Of a stretch of DNA of 64,000 nucleotides, positions 13,001-24,024 are shown one piece after another; position 1 is the stretch's first letter; every line of letters begins with the position of its first letter. The notes under the pieces were generated by a model. That model made no database searches. It worked only from the letters and a program-made list of their open reading frames with translations, and was not told where the DNA came from. This DNA is from Tetradesmus obliquus. Its lineage: Eukaryota > Chlorophyta > Chlorophyceae > Sphaeropleales > Scenedesmaceae. Where the stretch lies: contig CP126197.1 of assembly GCA_030272155.1 (NCBI GenBank), positions 1,302,001-1,366,000 on the forward strand, written 5' to 3'. The translations under genes were made by a program, and so were the position numbers.

Positions 13001-13768
13001 TTTTCCACCTGCCCTGCAGGTTATGACAGCCGGCACATATGATGTGACGCTGATGTACACCTCAAGGGCAGCAGCCGCAGTGAAGCTGTCTTTTGGCACC
13101 TACCAGGCCATCAGGAGCGGCGCTGCTGCCAGCATCACCGCACAGCTGCCTCGCCAGGTGGGGCCCTGCAGCTGTTTGGAGAACAAAATAACAATGCCAT
13201 CTTTGTGACTGCATCAGTGGCCATACAGCCTGTGTCAGCAGCAGTTTTGCCAGAGATCTTACTGGTGCCTTGCAGTACTGGGTGCTGCAGTACAATGTTC
13301 ATTATCCTGCACGCCTTGCTTCGTGAGCGCTGAGCAACTGTGCCACTACCATTGCTGCTGCCACTGTTGCTGCTGCTGCTGTTGCTGCTGCAGGCGAGCA
13401 AGATGGAAGGCTTCTCAGTCGGCTCCCTCACCCTGCCAGCATCAGGCACCAAGAAAACCGAGCTCTGCCTGGAGCTGGCATCCAGCAGCAGCCCTGGCAG
13501 CCCGGCATTCAGCAGCCTTGCAAACATCCGCTTCACGCGCATCGCACAAACACCAGCATCACAAGGTCAGCTGAGAGGTGGCAGTGGTGCGTCTGCTGCG
13601 GGTGCAGCCGCACTGGATAGTGCAACGCTTGAGGCGCTGCGGGCAAAGTGCAACTGGGTGGGTAGTGTGAATGTGGCTGAGGATGTGGATGCTGTGATGG
13701 AGAGCATGTTCTCGCCGTATGATGCGGAGGACACAGACAGCTGCGCAGAATGCCAGCCGCAGCTGTGA
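7006..13768 (+). CDS. secreted sulfatase, arylsulfatase B/I/J type
   Basis: Twelve exons, all in phase, 836 residues: 7006-7063, 7379-7654, 7880-8054, 8341-8733, 9024-9138, 9791-9931, 10327-10456, 11184-11433, 11825-11995, 12225-12513, 13020-13157, 13394-13768. Exon 1 is a hydrophobic signal peptide (MATLIAFAAVLVSLGAACAG). The sulfatase fold follows: NFIVILTDDQGWDD with the metal-binding Asp pair (residues 49-50), PQCAQTRAALMTGR (Cys88 to Arg92), GKWH, a catalytic His in APHAIHV, MSDNG, a Lys in GTKSEVFEGGVR, and DILPTMADLAG. Sulfatases hydrolyse sulfate esters, here probably of extracellular polysaccharides or as a sulfur-scavenging enzyme. The signature differs from the usual C-x-P-S-R, with Gln and Thr in place of Pro and Ser. 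About 300 further residues form a Ser/Ala-rich C-terminal region of unknown role. Several introns carry junction copies. The family call is firm; the substrate is unknown. Confidence 0.85.
9409..9790 (+). repeat. three upstream copies of the sulfatase exon 6 head
   Basis: Copies of the start of exon 6 (AWAMLEYLDSVLGRLFK) occur near 9460-9512 (degenerate), 9560-9610 and 9671-9725. The last two follow a TTAYGCAG acceptor. The complete exon begins at 9791. Confidence 0.9.
10256..10324 (+). repeat. CTGATG hexamer tract followed by CTG triplets
   Basis: About nine CTGATG units run into a short (CTG)n and then directly into the exon 7 acceptor, so the repeat forms the polypyrimidine region of intron 6. 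Confidence 0.9.
10535..10940 (+). repeat. four downstream copies of the sulfatase exon 7 tail
   Basis: The end of exon 7 (DSTLLDITG) with a GTGAG or GTGCG donor recurs near 10535-10573, 10615-10705, 10783-10820 and 10905-10940. The second copy is longer and starts at FEGGVRNFLAVQGPG. Confidence 0.9.
12692..12762 (+). repeat. extra copy of the sulfatase exon 10 tail, donor lost
   Basis: Copy of the exon 10 end (AMGASG, then SSPGD and VCYKVQ). The base after CAG is T rather than G, so the GT donor of the original is gone. Confidence 0.85.
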
Positions 13769-15034
13769 GCCTCCTGCTGGGGTTGAAGCTTCAGCTACAG
13801 TAACAGTGGTGCCACCAGTGACTCCAGATACGAGGCTGTCGCCTACAGGCGCTGTCCTGGGCATTGCCATCAGTAGGTGGTGTTCAACTAAAAGTATATT
13901 GGATGTGATTGGCCTCATTTCAATGCTGCTGAGGATGTTGATGCGGTTATTGAGATAATGTTCTCGCCTTGTGGTGCGGAGGACCTGGATTGCTGCGCAG
14001 ATTGCCAGCTGCAGCTGTGAGGTGGAACGTTGAAAGTATTGCTGCAGAAGGCAATGCATTAGCTGCTGCCTGCAGGGGCTGCCATTGGTACGTCATGCCA
14101 TCAGGGAGCACTTGAAGATTGCAGCCGTTATCACTCAGTTGATTGGCTTCGTGCAAGTACTACATGTAATTACTAGTAGTAAGGCACAGACACGGAATGA
14201 ATTTAAGGTAACACCATCAAAGTGTTGGGCTATGGCAGACTCATTTGGCGACCGCCTGATTCAAAGATCTTCAACCTTTAGGCAAGCAAAGCCCTCCCGC
14301 AATGCCTGAACACTCGCTACAAAACACTGTCAACGCTGGCACTGCTGATGGCACAGCAGCACATCTAGGAAAGCAGCTCCAGAACTGCACTTGCCTGTCT
14401 GCACCCCTAAGACACAAGAGCACAACTCAGCATGCATTGAATACAGCGTACTGATGCAGCATCGAACATCACCCGGGCGCCGCACATACGGCACAAAAGG
14501 CGGTTCACAATGTCAACCACTGCCCCCCAATACGCACTTCGCTGTCTGTCTAGATCTACCGATGCTAGACTTGCCAGCAGCAGCTGCGTGAGCGTGCTCA
14601 ATTGAATGCAACGGAGGAAGCGAGCGATGCTGATGCGACACGTCAGCTGCCGCCACAGCACCCATGCACAGCGCAGTGTTGTCCTACTCAGCAGCACATG
14701 CTGTCTGACTTGCAGAGAAGAAACTCATTCACAAACACGAGACGGTGTGGCAGACGAGCTGCCAAACATACATATCTACACAGCAGAAGTACAATAAATA
14801 TGTCCAGAATGACACATTCGCTAATCCAACAAAGCATGATGGTCCCCAGGAAGAAGTCAGTGCTAGCAGCAGCCTGCAGAGCTCAGATCATGGTGCACAC
14901 AGAAGCATGCCAACTGCAGCTGAGCGACGTAATGTTTACCAGCCACGTGATGATGACACCACACCAATCATTGCTTTGCCGACTGCTAGCGAAAAACTGC
15001 ACTTCATTGGACCACGTCGCACCTACTGTGCTTA
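13769..15034. other. 3' region between convergent genes
   Basis: Lies between the ends of the sulfatase gene and the minus-strand gene at 15035. A duplicated coding end is present at 13905-14021. The remaining open frames look non-coding, including a long plus-strand frame that runs antisense into the next gene. Confidence 0.5.
13905..14021 (+). repeat. copy of the sulfatase coding 3' end beyond its stop
   Basis: The last ~110 nt of the coding region (AEDVDAVMESMFSP to the stop) are repeated here with many substitutions, about 250 bp downstream. It is not part of the reading frame. This is the 3'-end version of the exon-tail duplications. Confidence 0.75.
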
Positions 15035-15175
15035 CTATGGCAGCTTTGCGAAGTACTTCAGGATGGAGTTGTTACCAGCTGCAGCTGTGGTGGGCTGGGC
15101 TGCTGCTGCTGGCTTGCCTGCAGCTGCACTCCTGGCCTGAGGCGTGTCCGTGACTACCGCTGCTGCGGCTGCGGC

Positions 15176-15210
<35 letters not shown>

Positions 15211-15447
15211 CACTTGGTGCCTGCTGCCCATTGCCTGCTGCTGGGGTTGGAGAGGAAGCTGCAGGTACCCCCCGCGGTGCTGGCAGTTCCAACGCTGTCG
15301 CTGCTGCTTCTCGCACCTCTGCTGCATCTGCCTCTGCTGCTGCTGCTGGCAGTGGCGCTGCTGCTGCTGGTGTCCCAGCTGCCTCTGCTGCGTCATGTCC
15401 ACCACCTGCGTCGCTTCCTGCAGCTGCAGCAGCACTGGCGGCATCAT

Positions 15448-15483
<36 letters not shown>

Positions 15484-18473
15484 GGCCTGCAGCAGAGAAC
15501 ATACTGCGTATCCTTGCCCTCTCCTCATCAGACCGTGCTGACGCCATCATCGACTCCTGCAACAGCTGCCGCGTTGCTTCTTGGCCGGCAGGAGACCGCA
15601 TCTCAGCAAGCCATTCCTCGCTGCATCATGCGGCAGGAGTGACAAGCAGCAGAGACATGGCTGCGTCAGCGCAGTCAGCAATAAATTCAGGCAGGGCCTG
15701 CAGCAGCACATTGTGAAGGTGCAGCACTACAGCGGCATCTGCGGCAGCCAGGCACAAGAGCCCAGCACAACAACTGTAGTCGGGCACAGAGCGCTCACGC
15801 CTCTATAGAAGGAACTGCCGCCCTAGGCTGATGCCTGCTAACAAGACCGATATGCGGTCATTCCCGTCAAGCACTTCAGTCATCTTGGTACAGTTGGGTG
15901 AACCGCTGTGTGCAGCGGCAACATTCGCCGCACCCGCGTACAGCTGTGATGCAGCACGCATACAGCTGCAACACATGCGGCAGAGCCATTGCAGCTACTC
16001 ACTGCCAGCAAATGCCGTGGCAGCGCCATGCACTGAGGCCGTTGCAGCACTGCATATCCATGTTGCAGAGCCGTTGCAGTTCTAGTTCAGCACTCACTGC
16101 CAAGCACTCCAGCTATGTTGATACAGTATGGAATTCTGCGAAGCAGCAACATTCGAGCACAGCCTGTCCGCAGCAGTAGCCGCTCCAACACGTGCAGCAC
16201 AGGCGTTGCAGCTACTCACTGCCAGCGAATGCCGCAGCTGCTCCATGCACTGAGGCCGTTGCAGCTACTGCAGATCCATGTTTTGTGCAAATGTTGCAGA
16301 GCCGTTGCAGTTCTAGTTCAGCACTCACTGCCAGCGAATGCCGAGCCGCATGGTGTTCATGTGGCGCCGCCACAGCTCAGCGTTGGTGTCAACGTGTGCC
16401 AGCATAGCCGGAGGCTTCTTGATCTGCCCCACGCCGCGCTTGCTGAAGCGGCGCACCAGCAGCTTGCCGTTTGTGGCATCCAGGTCCACAGCAGGCGCCC
16501 CTGCGCCGTTGCTGCCGGCGATGCAGCCCGGCACGTGGTGCCTGCAGGCACATGTGGCAGCGCAGCAGGTGGTGTTATTGCCCACTATTGCGCAAAGTAG
16601 AGTGGCATGCCAGCAGCTTGCCATTTGTGGCGTCCAGGTCAACAGCAGGCGCCCCTGCGCCGTTGCTGCCGGCGATGCAGCCCGGCACGTGGTGCCTGCA
16701 GGCAGATGTAGGTCGTGTGATGCAGCAGGCGATGCTTAGTGCTGAAGGTGGTGCGGGGAAGTGACGAGGCATGTCTGTGCGTTGCTGCCGGCGATGCAGC
16801 GAGGCACGTGGTGCCTGCAGGCAGATGTGGCAGCGCGGCAGGAGGTGTTAATGCTAATCATTGCTCAAAGTAGTGTGGCATGCCAGCAGCTTGCTGTTTG
16901 TGGCGTCCAGGTCAGCAGGAGGCGCCCCTGCGCCGTTGCTGCCAGCGATGCAGCCCGGCACGTGGTGCCTGCAGGCGGATGTAGATTGTGTGATGTAGCA
17001 GGCGATGATTAGTACTGAAGGTGATGCGGGGAAGTGGCGTGGCATGTCTGTGCGTTGCTGCCGGCGACGCAGCGAGGCACGTGGTGCCTGCAGGCGGATG
17101 TAGATTGTGTGATGCAGCAGGCGATGATTAGCACTGAAGGTGATGCGGGGAAGTGGCGTGGCATGTCTGTGCGTTGCTGCCGGCGACGCAGCGAGGCACG
17201 TGGTGCCTGCAGGCAGATGTAGGTCGTGTGATGCAGCAGGTGGTGTGTATTGCTGAAGGTGATGCGGTGAAGTGGTGTGGCATGTCGGCGCGTTGCTGCC
17301 GGCGATGCAGCGCGGCACGTAGTGCCTGCAGGCAGATGTGGCAGCGCAGCAGGTGGTGTTGTTGCCCACTATTGCGCAAAGTAGTGTGGCATGCCAGCAG
17401 CTTGCCGTTTGTGGCGTCCAGGTCAGCAGCAGGCGCCCCTGCGCCATTGCTGCCGGCAATGCAGCGAGGCACGTGGTGCCTGCAGGCAGATGTAGGTCGT
17501 GTGATGCAGCAGGTGATGATTAGTGATGAAGGTGATGCGATGAAGTGGTGTGGCATGCCGGCGCGTTGCTGCCGGCGATGCACCGCGGCACATAGTGCCT
17601 GCAGGCGCGTGTGGCAGTGCAGCAGGTGGTGTGTATTGCTGAAGGCGATGCGGGGAAGTGGCGTGGCATGTCGGCGCGTTGCGGCTGCTGCAGAGGCATT
17701 GTTGCTGCTGGCGATGCAGCACTGCTGGTGCTGCTGGTGATGGGCTGTGAGAACAGCTGATGCAGCTCAAAGGGCAGCTGCGCAATCATCAACAGCAATG
17801 GCACCAATGCTTATGAAGCCTGTCACTGTCGTGAGGACGCCAGCAGTGAGCTTCAAAAAAGAGATGCTTGTCTATTATCTATTGTATTTCTCTCACCTGC
17901 CATCCGCCCTGTGCTTGTCCACCACCTCCACCCTATACTGCTTGCCATCTGCCTCATAGGTGAATGCATCCCCAATGGCTGCCTCGCTCTGGCCGTATAT
18001 GTTGAAGAGCTGTGCTGTCTTGGCTGCCTTGACGGCTTTGCTGGTGGCAACAGACACAAAGCTGAACGCCTGCGCAGTTGCGGCAACACAGTGGCTGCCG
18101 CTTGAGAAGCGTACTTGGAAAAACTTAAAATGCTACGGATTTGATGGTGTGCTGCTTGCAGATGTTTGTGCTGCCCTGCGCCAAATGCTGTGCACACATG
18201 TGGTGACAACACCTGCCCAGATGCCCGGCTACCAGGCTGCACAGAACATCCTTGCCTTCTGCTGCCTCCTGCTGTTGCCTTGGCAAACGAACCAGCAGCC
18301 CAAGACCTTGCTGTTACCTTTCCGTCGATGGTGGAATCACTTTGCCGTGGTTTGAAGCAGAACTGCAGACATCTGTGCAGGTTGAAGAAGGTGATGGTCT
18401 CCAGCACGATGAAGTCACGCGTGGCCCTGCCATTTCGCTCAGTCGCTTTCACGAGCAGTAATGTATCCACCAT
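15035..18473 (-). CDS. unrecognised protein with PIP-box-like C-terminus
   Basis: Four exons agree in phase on the minus strand: 18473-18318, 18123-17897, 16541-16329, 15620-15035, giving 393 residues from an ATG in good context (ACCATGG). I do not recognise the family. The first half includes TERNGRATRDFIVLETITFF, FFQVRFSSGSHCVAATAQAF and DGKQYRVEVVDKHRADGR; the middle has VDLDATNGKLLVRRFSKRGV and ELWRRHMNTMRLGIRW; then EEWLAEMRSPAGQEATRQLL leads into a long Q/A-rich linker. The protein ends NNSILKYFAKLP. The segment N-x-x-I-x-x-Y-F fits the PCNA-interacting PIP pattern except for Asn in place of Gln, so a replication or repair role is possible but is only inference. The start could lie further upstream. 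The introns are inflated by junction copies. Confidence 0.6.
15990..16250 (-). repeat. two copies of the exon 3 tail of the PIP-box-like gene
   Basis: The exon 3 end (CATTCGCTGGCA before a GTGAGT donor) recurs near 16203-16250 and, as CATTTGCTGGCA, near 15990-16040. Both lie downstream of the real exon end at 16329. Confidence 0.75.
16600..17640 (-). repeat. about eight upstream copies of an exon head, ~120-155 bp spacing
   Basis: The acceptor and first ~40 nt of exon 3 (HHVPGCIAGSN, acceptor CCTGCAG) recur near 16690, 16815, 16970, 17090, 17210, 17330, 17485 and 17600. Copies near 16620-16690, 16890-16970 and 17395-17485 are longer and include GAPAVDLDATNGKLL. The complete exon starts at 16541, the 3'-most position on this strand. 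Confidence 0.85.
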
Positions 18474-20157
18474 GGTAAAGTAAGGAGCTGTGCGATTGTT
18501 GAGTGTGCAGCGGAGCGTAACAACGAGAAGTAGAAAACACCAGGGTGCTGCAACAGGCCTTAAAGCAGTTTGAAAAATGAATTTTTGTGATTTCATTACA
18601 TCTGAAGGTTGCGGAGTGCCACGATGAAGCAAGGACAGCATGTGTCTGTAACGTGTCACAAATTTCAACACTGTTTGAATTTGTGCGGGTAATTTCGATT
18701 GCCCAAGTAATGAAGGAGGAACTGAGTACCTTTCCAACCCTCATGAGCGGTAGATCGGCTCGCTGGGCTTGTGCCTGAGGTGGATCCGTTCCATACTTTG
18801 GTATTGGTATTTGTATTGGTGTTGGTATCATACTATATTCAGTGAATCAGCATGTCAGAGTGTGTCAATGACGCTGTCAAATTTCGTGTCCTTAACAATG
18901 ACGTCCGTGCCATGACTGGTGCTGTTGCGACTTGGAACTTGACTGCTGATGTCAGCAGGGGGCTGTGACGCACTGTGCCTCACAGGCTGTGTTGTGGTCT
19001 GGGTTCCTAGGAAGCTGTCATATGCACAATGCATTGTGGAAGCCTGTGGAAGCCTGTCACGGGCCGCCCGTGGCATGCCTCTCCATCATTCGAATTCAGG
19101 TAACGCAGGAGATGGGATGCCGTGCTCCCACACTGCTGCCGCGGCCGGGGTACTGCCTGAGGCCTGTACACGTGTAGTGCACTGTATGGCGTGGCACGCC
19201 GTATGTACTGGCAGTGTGCAGCATTTGCAAACCATTATCTCAGATAGCTGCCTCCGTGGCTCCCTATTTCGTTGGAGTAAAAACAAGTTTGGGCCGCCAC
19301 TGTGGCACTCGAGAGGGCCCTACTAGGGCTTTGAACTTGGGTATGAGGGGAGTAAAGCAGCTGCTATGTGCTTCAATCGGTTAACTTTCGAAGAATTGGG
19401 CTTGCCCAGTTCTGCTGTGGTAGCGAGCCAGTAAGATTCCGTCCCCCTGGTAACAAAAAAAACTTTCCTCATTCGGGCTTTTTGGTGCCGGGGTTTGGGC
19501 TGAGTGGGGTGGGGCTCCGGGAGGAGCGCGCATGGGTTGGGGCGGGCTCCTGGTGACTGCAGGTTTGGGGGGTGGGTGGGGGGTGACTGTGACTGTCACT
19601 GGCCGGCTAAGCGGCCGGCTAAGCGGCAAAGAAGATGTTGTCCAAGTCAGAGCCTCACACACGGTTCAAGACAGCTGCTTGCTGTTGTACACTTGTTGCT
19701 TGCAAGTGTACACCGGCGGGCTAAGCGGCGAAGAAGATGTTGTCCAAGTCAGAGCCTCGCACACGGTTCAAGACAGTTGCCTGCTGTTGTACACTTGTTG
19801 CTTGCAAGTGTACAGTATTCAATTGGTACAACGTGCAAGCAGGTCAATCATTGCAGGTCAATCATTGCATGCAACATAATGCGTACTCACATAGCAAGAA
19901 GGGGCCCCCCAGGAAGTGTACAACAGCATACATCAACAAGTGTCCTGCAAGACAAAGACATCTGACACATCACGAGTTGTGTGTTACACGATGGGAACAC
20001 AGCTCGATGCGAGCCAATCACAGGCTCATTGGGCAACCACCAAGTCCATCAACGATGCACCGGATTTGGCCAGTGACTCTAGCGCACTTGCATGCTACAC
20101 TATGGCAACCAGCCCCTACACCCGACTACACGTACAGCAGCCCTGCTCCACTTATCA
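18474..20157. other. intergenic region between two minus-strand genes
   Basis: No complete gene is resolved. A duplicated possible terminal exon lies at 19614-19780. Short minus-strand frames near 18855-19076 might be further upstream exons of the PIP-box-like gene, but no phase-consistent join was found. Confidence 0.4.
19614..19780 (-). pseudogene. possible terminal exon, present twice
   Basis: An acceptor followed by ATVLNRVRGSDLDNIFFAA and a stop occupies 19780-19721. A second copy at about 19673-19614 has TGA in place of the CGA arginine codon. No partner exon could be joined upstream, so this may be the relic of a gene end or part of an unresolved small gene. Confidence 0.3.
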
Positions 20158-20308
20158 TCAGCTCTTGACCCAAAACTCCACATCTGCCTGAGAGCCAGCT
20201 GCTGCCACCCAATCCTGAAACACAGCAGCCAACCTTGGCCCACCAGCAGCTGCATCGTCTGCTGCTTGATCAATGCCTGAGCTGCCACCACTGACAGCAG
20301 CTGGCAGG

Positions 20309-20344
<36 letters not shown>

Positions 20345-23300
20345 TGCAGCCCGGCACTTGCTAAGGGCACCCCTAGGCCAGCCGTGACTGACTGTAATGG
20401 GCTGCTGCTGCCTTCTACAGCTGCTACGGCAGCTGCCTTGCTGTGCTGCTGCTTGCCAGAATGCTGCTGTGCAAGCTCCTGGCCAAACCAGCCCAGCATT
20501 GCAGCTGCAGTTTGTGACACTGCTGTGTCCCGGGGCAGGGGGCCTGCAGCGTACAGCAACACACATGGCGAATACGCCAGTGGAGATAGAGTTGACCCTG
20601 AAACATGACTAGCATGGCGCGGGCGAGGCCAAATCCAGGGCTGACAACAAAGACTACACCTGCTGTTGTCTGCAGGTGCCACACCTCACCTCCGCCAATC
20701 ACCCTGTGCAGCAGCAAAGCTTCCACTCCTGATATTATTGATGACGATGATGATAATGACAACAACAATAATGAAAACCCTTAACGATTAAAATACATGG
20801 ATAAGGAATCTCACCTCCTCCAAACACCCTGTCAAGCAGCCACGCTTCCACCCCTGTTGGTGGCTTCATGAAGGTCGTGTGGCCAGCACGCTTCAGCAGC
20901 ATCAGCCAGGAGCCGGGTGCAGCAGCGGCCTCAAACAGCTTCCAGTTGCTGCCCTCTGGGTTGGAGCTGCTGACCAGCCCGGCAGCTGCAAATTGGTAAG
21001 GGAGAGTTCTCAGTTTATCATGTATGCGTGCGAGCAAAGCAGCAGGTATCAGAAAAGCATTGCAACATGGCAAGCAGCACTGGGGTCAGCAGGTGACGGA
21101 CCAGCATTGCAAGATGACAGCAGCACCGGGGTCAGCAGGTGACGGACCAGCATTGCAGCATGGCAGCAGCAGCAGCAGCAACGGCCGGTTCAGCAGGTGA
21201 CGGACCAGAGACAGACGCCCTGCTGCCCCTGCCCTGCCGTGAAATGATGTTTCTGCACTGCCGTTGCGACGACGCCCCTCACCTGCCATGCCGATGACGC
21301 CCCTCACCTGCCATGCCGATGACGCCCCTCACCTGCCATGCCGATGACGCCCCTCACCTGCCATGCCGATGACGCCCCTCACCTGCCATGCCGATGACGC
21401 CGCTCACCTGCCATGCCGATGACGCCGCTCACCTGCCATGCCAATGCGGAGGCCAGCTGCCCTGAGGGCCTTGCTTGCAGAAGGGTAGTCAGCAGACTCC
21501 GGAGTGAACCTGCAGCACCAGAGATATAAGTCCTGTCTGAGCAGCCCCGATGCTGATGGATGCAAGCTGGACAACGATGCTGCCTTTTGTGGATGGTCAC
21601 AAAAGTCTTTTTGCTTAACGAGGCCCAAAATATCCAAGGCATCAGGATGTTGTGCTGTTAGCTGTTGTGGGCCTCACAGGATATGCATCAACAGTAGTGC
21701 ATTGCCTTCGAGCCATCCACTGCAGCGCTTGCTATGCATGCACCAACACACATGCAGAGCATGGAACTGAGGTAATAATGCAGCCTCATCTCCAAGCACC
21801 AAACATTACACTGCACCGCGCATTGCATGCTGCACAAGCACAAGCCCTCTTTGGTTCAACAAAGAAAATCATGTCCAAGGCTGCTCACGCGGTGTTGTCC
21901 ACTGGATCAATCAGGAAGGCGGAGCGAATGGGTAGCCCAGCTACGCTGCCTGATGAATAGTGCAGCGCAGCCAGCTTGCCGCCCCTGCTGTGCCCAGCAA
22001 CCACCAGCCGGTCAAAATCAGCCCGCCTGCAGCCACAAATTTCTCTCGTGAGGAAAAGATATGTTGGATAGGAAACATATTCACTAAATATTATGTATCT
22101 GTTGGGTATCTGTTGGAAAGCTGTGACTCTTATGAGGAGGGGGTTTGGTGAGTCACTGCAGCCATCTCACTGAGCGCAGCGCACCGTGTGTTGAGTAGCA
22201 GTGGTATGCATGGCACACAGTATGTGCAGAATCGCACCGGGTGTACACAACGACAGAGGCAAGTTCCTGTCAACAAGAAACTAGCACAGAAGGCTGGGCA
22301 TGGGCGCCGTGTCATGATGCACATACCCGTGCACCCCCCGGACACCGCATAAAACGTGTCTGGATAAAAGCTGGCAGGGACAGCCGGCTGTGTGCGTGGT
22401 GGAAGCTGCGTCTCAATCACGGATGATGATCATTCTGCCGCTTGTATGCACTCCACGGCATGCTGGTGACAGTGTGAGTGCATGATGCATGTAAGCACTC
22501 TACATGTACTACATGCTTAGTAAGCAAGCCAGCGTAGAGGTAGGCAAGGCAGTACTCCACGGCATGCTGCTGACAGTGTGAGTGCATGATGCATGTAAGC
22601 ACTCTACATGTACTACATGCTTAGTAAGCAAGCCAGCGTAGAGGTAGGCAAGGCAGTACTCCACGGCATGATGGTGACAGTGCGAGTGCATGATGCATGT
22701 AAGCACTCTACATGTACTACATGCTTAGTAAGCAAGCCAGCGTACAGGTAGGCAAGGCAGTACTCCATGGCATGCTGGCTGACTGCACTGATGCAGCCAG
22801 TAATGCTCCTTGCTGGGCCCCTGCTGGGGTATCATGCCAGCCACCAGCTGCGGTGATGGTCTGGTGCATCATTCCTGGCGTGTAACAGAACACCACTGCT
22901 TTGTGTGGCATTCAGCAGCATTCAGCAGTTGTTGCAAGCACCACCCTGCTCCCCTCGACCTGCATCGAATCTCTTGCACCTCACACTTGCACGTGTGCTG
23001 CTGTGCCTAATCAGGCATAACGCTCACCCCTGCAGTGCTGGCTGCGCAGCGTCGCCGCTGCTGGCTGTCTGCAGCCACTTTACGGCTTCACCCAGAAAAG
23101 GCATCTCAGCTGCATCTGGGATGATGGTGAGGGCTGGTGCGTTGTACTGCAGCACTACATAGCCCCAGGAGGCCAGGCGGCGTGCCAGTGGCGCATAGTA
23201 GCTGGCACGCGCCTGCATGGAGCCAGAAGAGTTTGCAGGAACTGTGCTTCAGCAAGCAGTGCTACACAAATGATGAATCCATTGCAAGTAGTAGCGAGCA

Positions 23301-24024
23301 CGCGTCTATGTGCAGCACACAAAGTTTGCAGGAACGGAGCAACAGCAGCACGCATGCAGCGATGAAGGTCCAAAGAGCCACGCGATGTGCATGTCACGTG
23401 ACGTCAAGCTGTATCAGCGAGTGCCGACCCTGTGTGACAGAGGCAGGGCTGCTTTCATGCATCATGTTGGACCATTCAGCGAGTGCCGGCCCTGTGTGAA
23501 TGAAAGAGGCGGGGCTGCTTTCATGCATCATGCGCAGGCTTGCATGCGCTGCTGGAAAAGAGCTGGCAGCGCCGTGCATCTCAGCCAAACAGCAACTGCT
23601 GGCAAGCAAACACATGCTGTCGGGCGTCCTGGCCTCAAGTTCACTGGTAGGCGTATATGCAGCTGAGGACAAAGACTCCTCAAGGCTGTATGTTTAGCAC
23701 ACATTTGTCTTTGACTTGAGATACATGCGCAACCTGTCTGCTGTTGCAGCACCACTGGGTGCTGTTGCCGCTGCTGCTGGTGCTGCTGCTGCAGCATGTC
23801 CTCACCTGGAAGCCATTTAGCAGCACGCATACGGGAAAGGGTCCAGAAGGCGCATCAGCAGTAGGACTGGTAACCATTGGCACTGTTACAAACAACGGCA
23901 GCTTGACAGCGCGTGTGTCCTCGTGCTGCTGATGGTGCCCTGTCGGACGCACTGAAGTGATGTGGTCTGTCACCACGGACCATACGTAGGGCCCTTCTCG
24001 CAAGATTTCAGGTGTTTTGGTCAT
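20158..24024 (-). CDS. chlorophyllase-like alpha/beta hydrolase
   Basis: Six exons in phase on the minus strand: 24024-23806, 23212-23028, 22026-21889, 21509-21433, 20985-20815, 20597-20158, 409 residues. Features of the chlorophyllase family appear in order: PVCVLLNGFQ, RASYYAPLARRLASWGYVVL, the lipase motif GHSRGG with the nucleophilic Ser, IDPVDN with the likely catalytic Asp, SADYPSASKALRAAGL, and KRAGHTTFM with the likely catalytic His. Chlorophyllases remove the phytol tail of chlorophyll. I see no obvious transit peptide, but the start is uncertain, since the ATG at 24024 is only the best candidate. The last exon contains an 11-residue poly-A insert and ends FWVKS. Its acceptor could also be about 70 nt further upstream. 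The gene is divergent from the FAD synthetase gene. Introns carry a 25-bp donor minisatellite and a 104-bp repeat. Confidence 0.8.
20690..20735 (-). repeat. copy of the chlorophyllase-like exon 5 tail
   Basis: GVEALLLHRVIGGG followed by GTGAGG repeats the true exon end GVEAWLLDRVFGGG at 20815, about 100 bp downstream on the minus strand. Confidence 0.85.
21281..21440 (-). repeat. 25-bp minisatellite of splice-donor sequences
   Basis: Seven units with exact 25-bp spacing (plus-strand positions 21281, 21306, 21331, 21356, 21381, 21406, 21431). On the minus strand each unit contains GGCATGGCAG before GTGAG, so the exon 4 donor is offered seven times. The first donor, at 21433, is the one that fits the protein. 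Confidence 0.95.
22451..22790 (-). repeat. 104-bp tandem repeat in an intron
   Basis: Units begin at 22451, 22555, 22659 and 22763 (the last partial) with few differences. It lies in intron 2 of the chlorophyllase-like gene and matches no exon. Confidence 0.9.

Noticed and set aside
14602-15153. Plus-strand open frame of 183 codons
   Set aside because: It overlaps the last exon of the minus-strand gene, has no domain and shows composition typical of antisense frames.
15600-15640. In-frame TGA read as a second selenocysteine codon
   Set aside because: A good acceptor at 15621 removes it with correct phase, no known selenoprotein motif surrounds it, and I did not find a SECIS for it.
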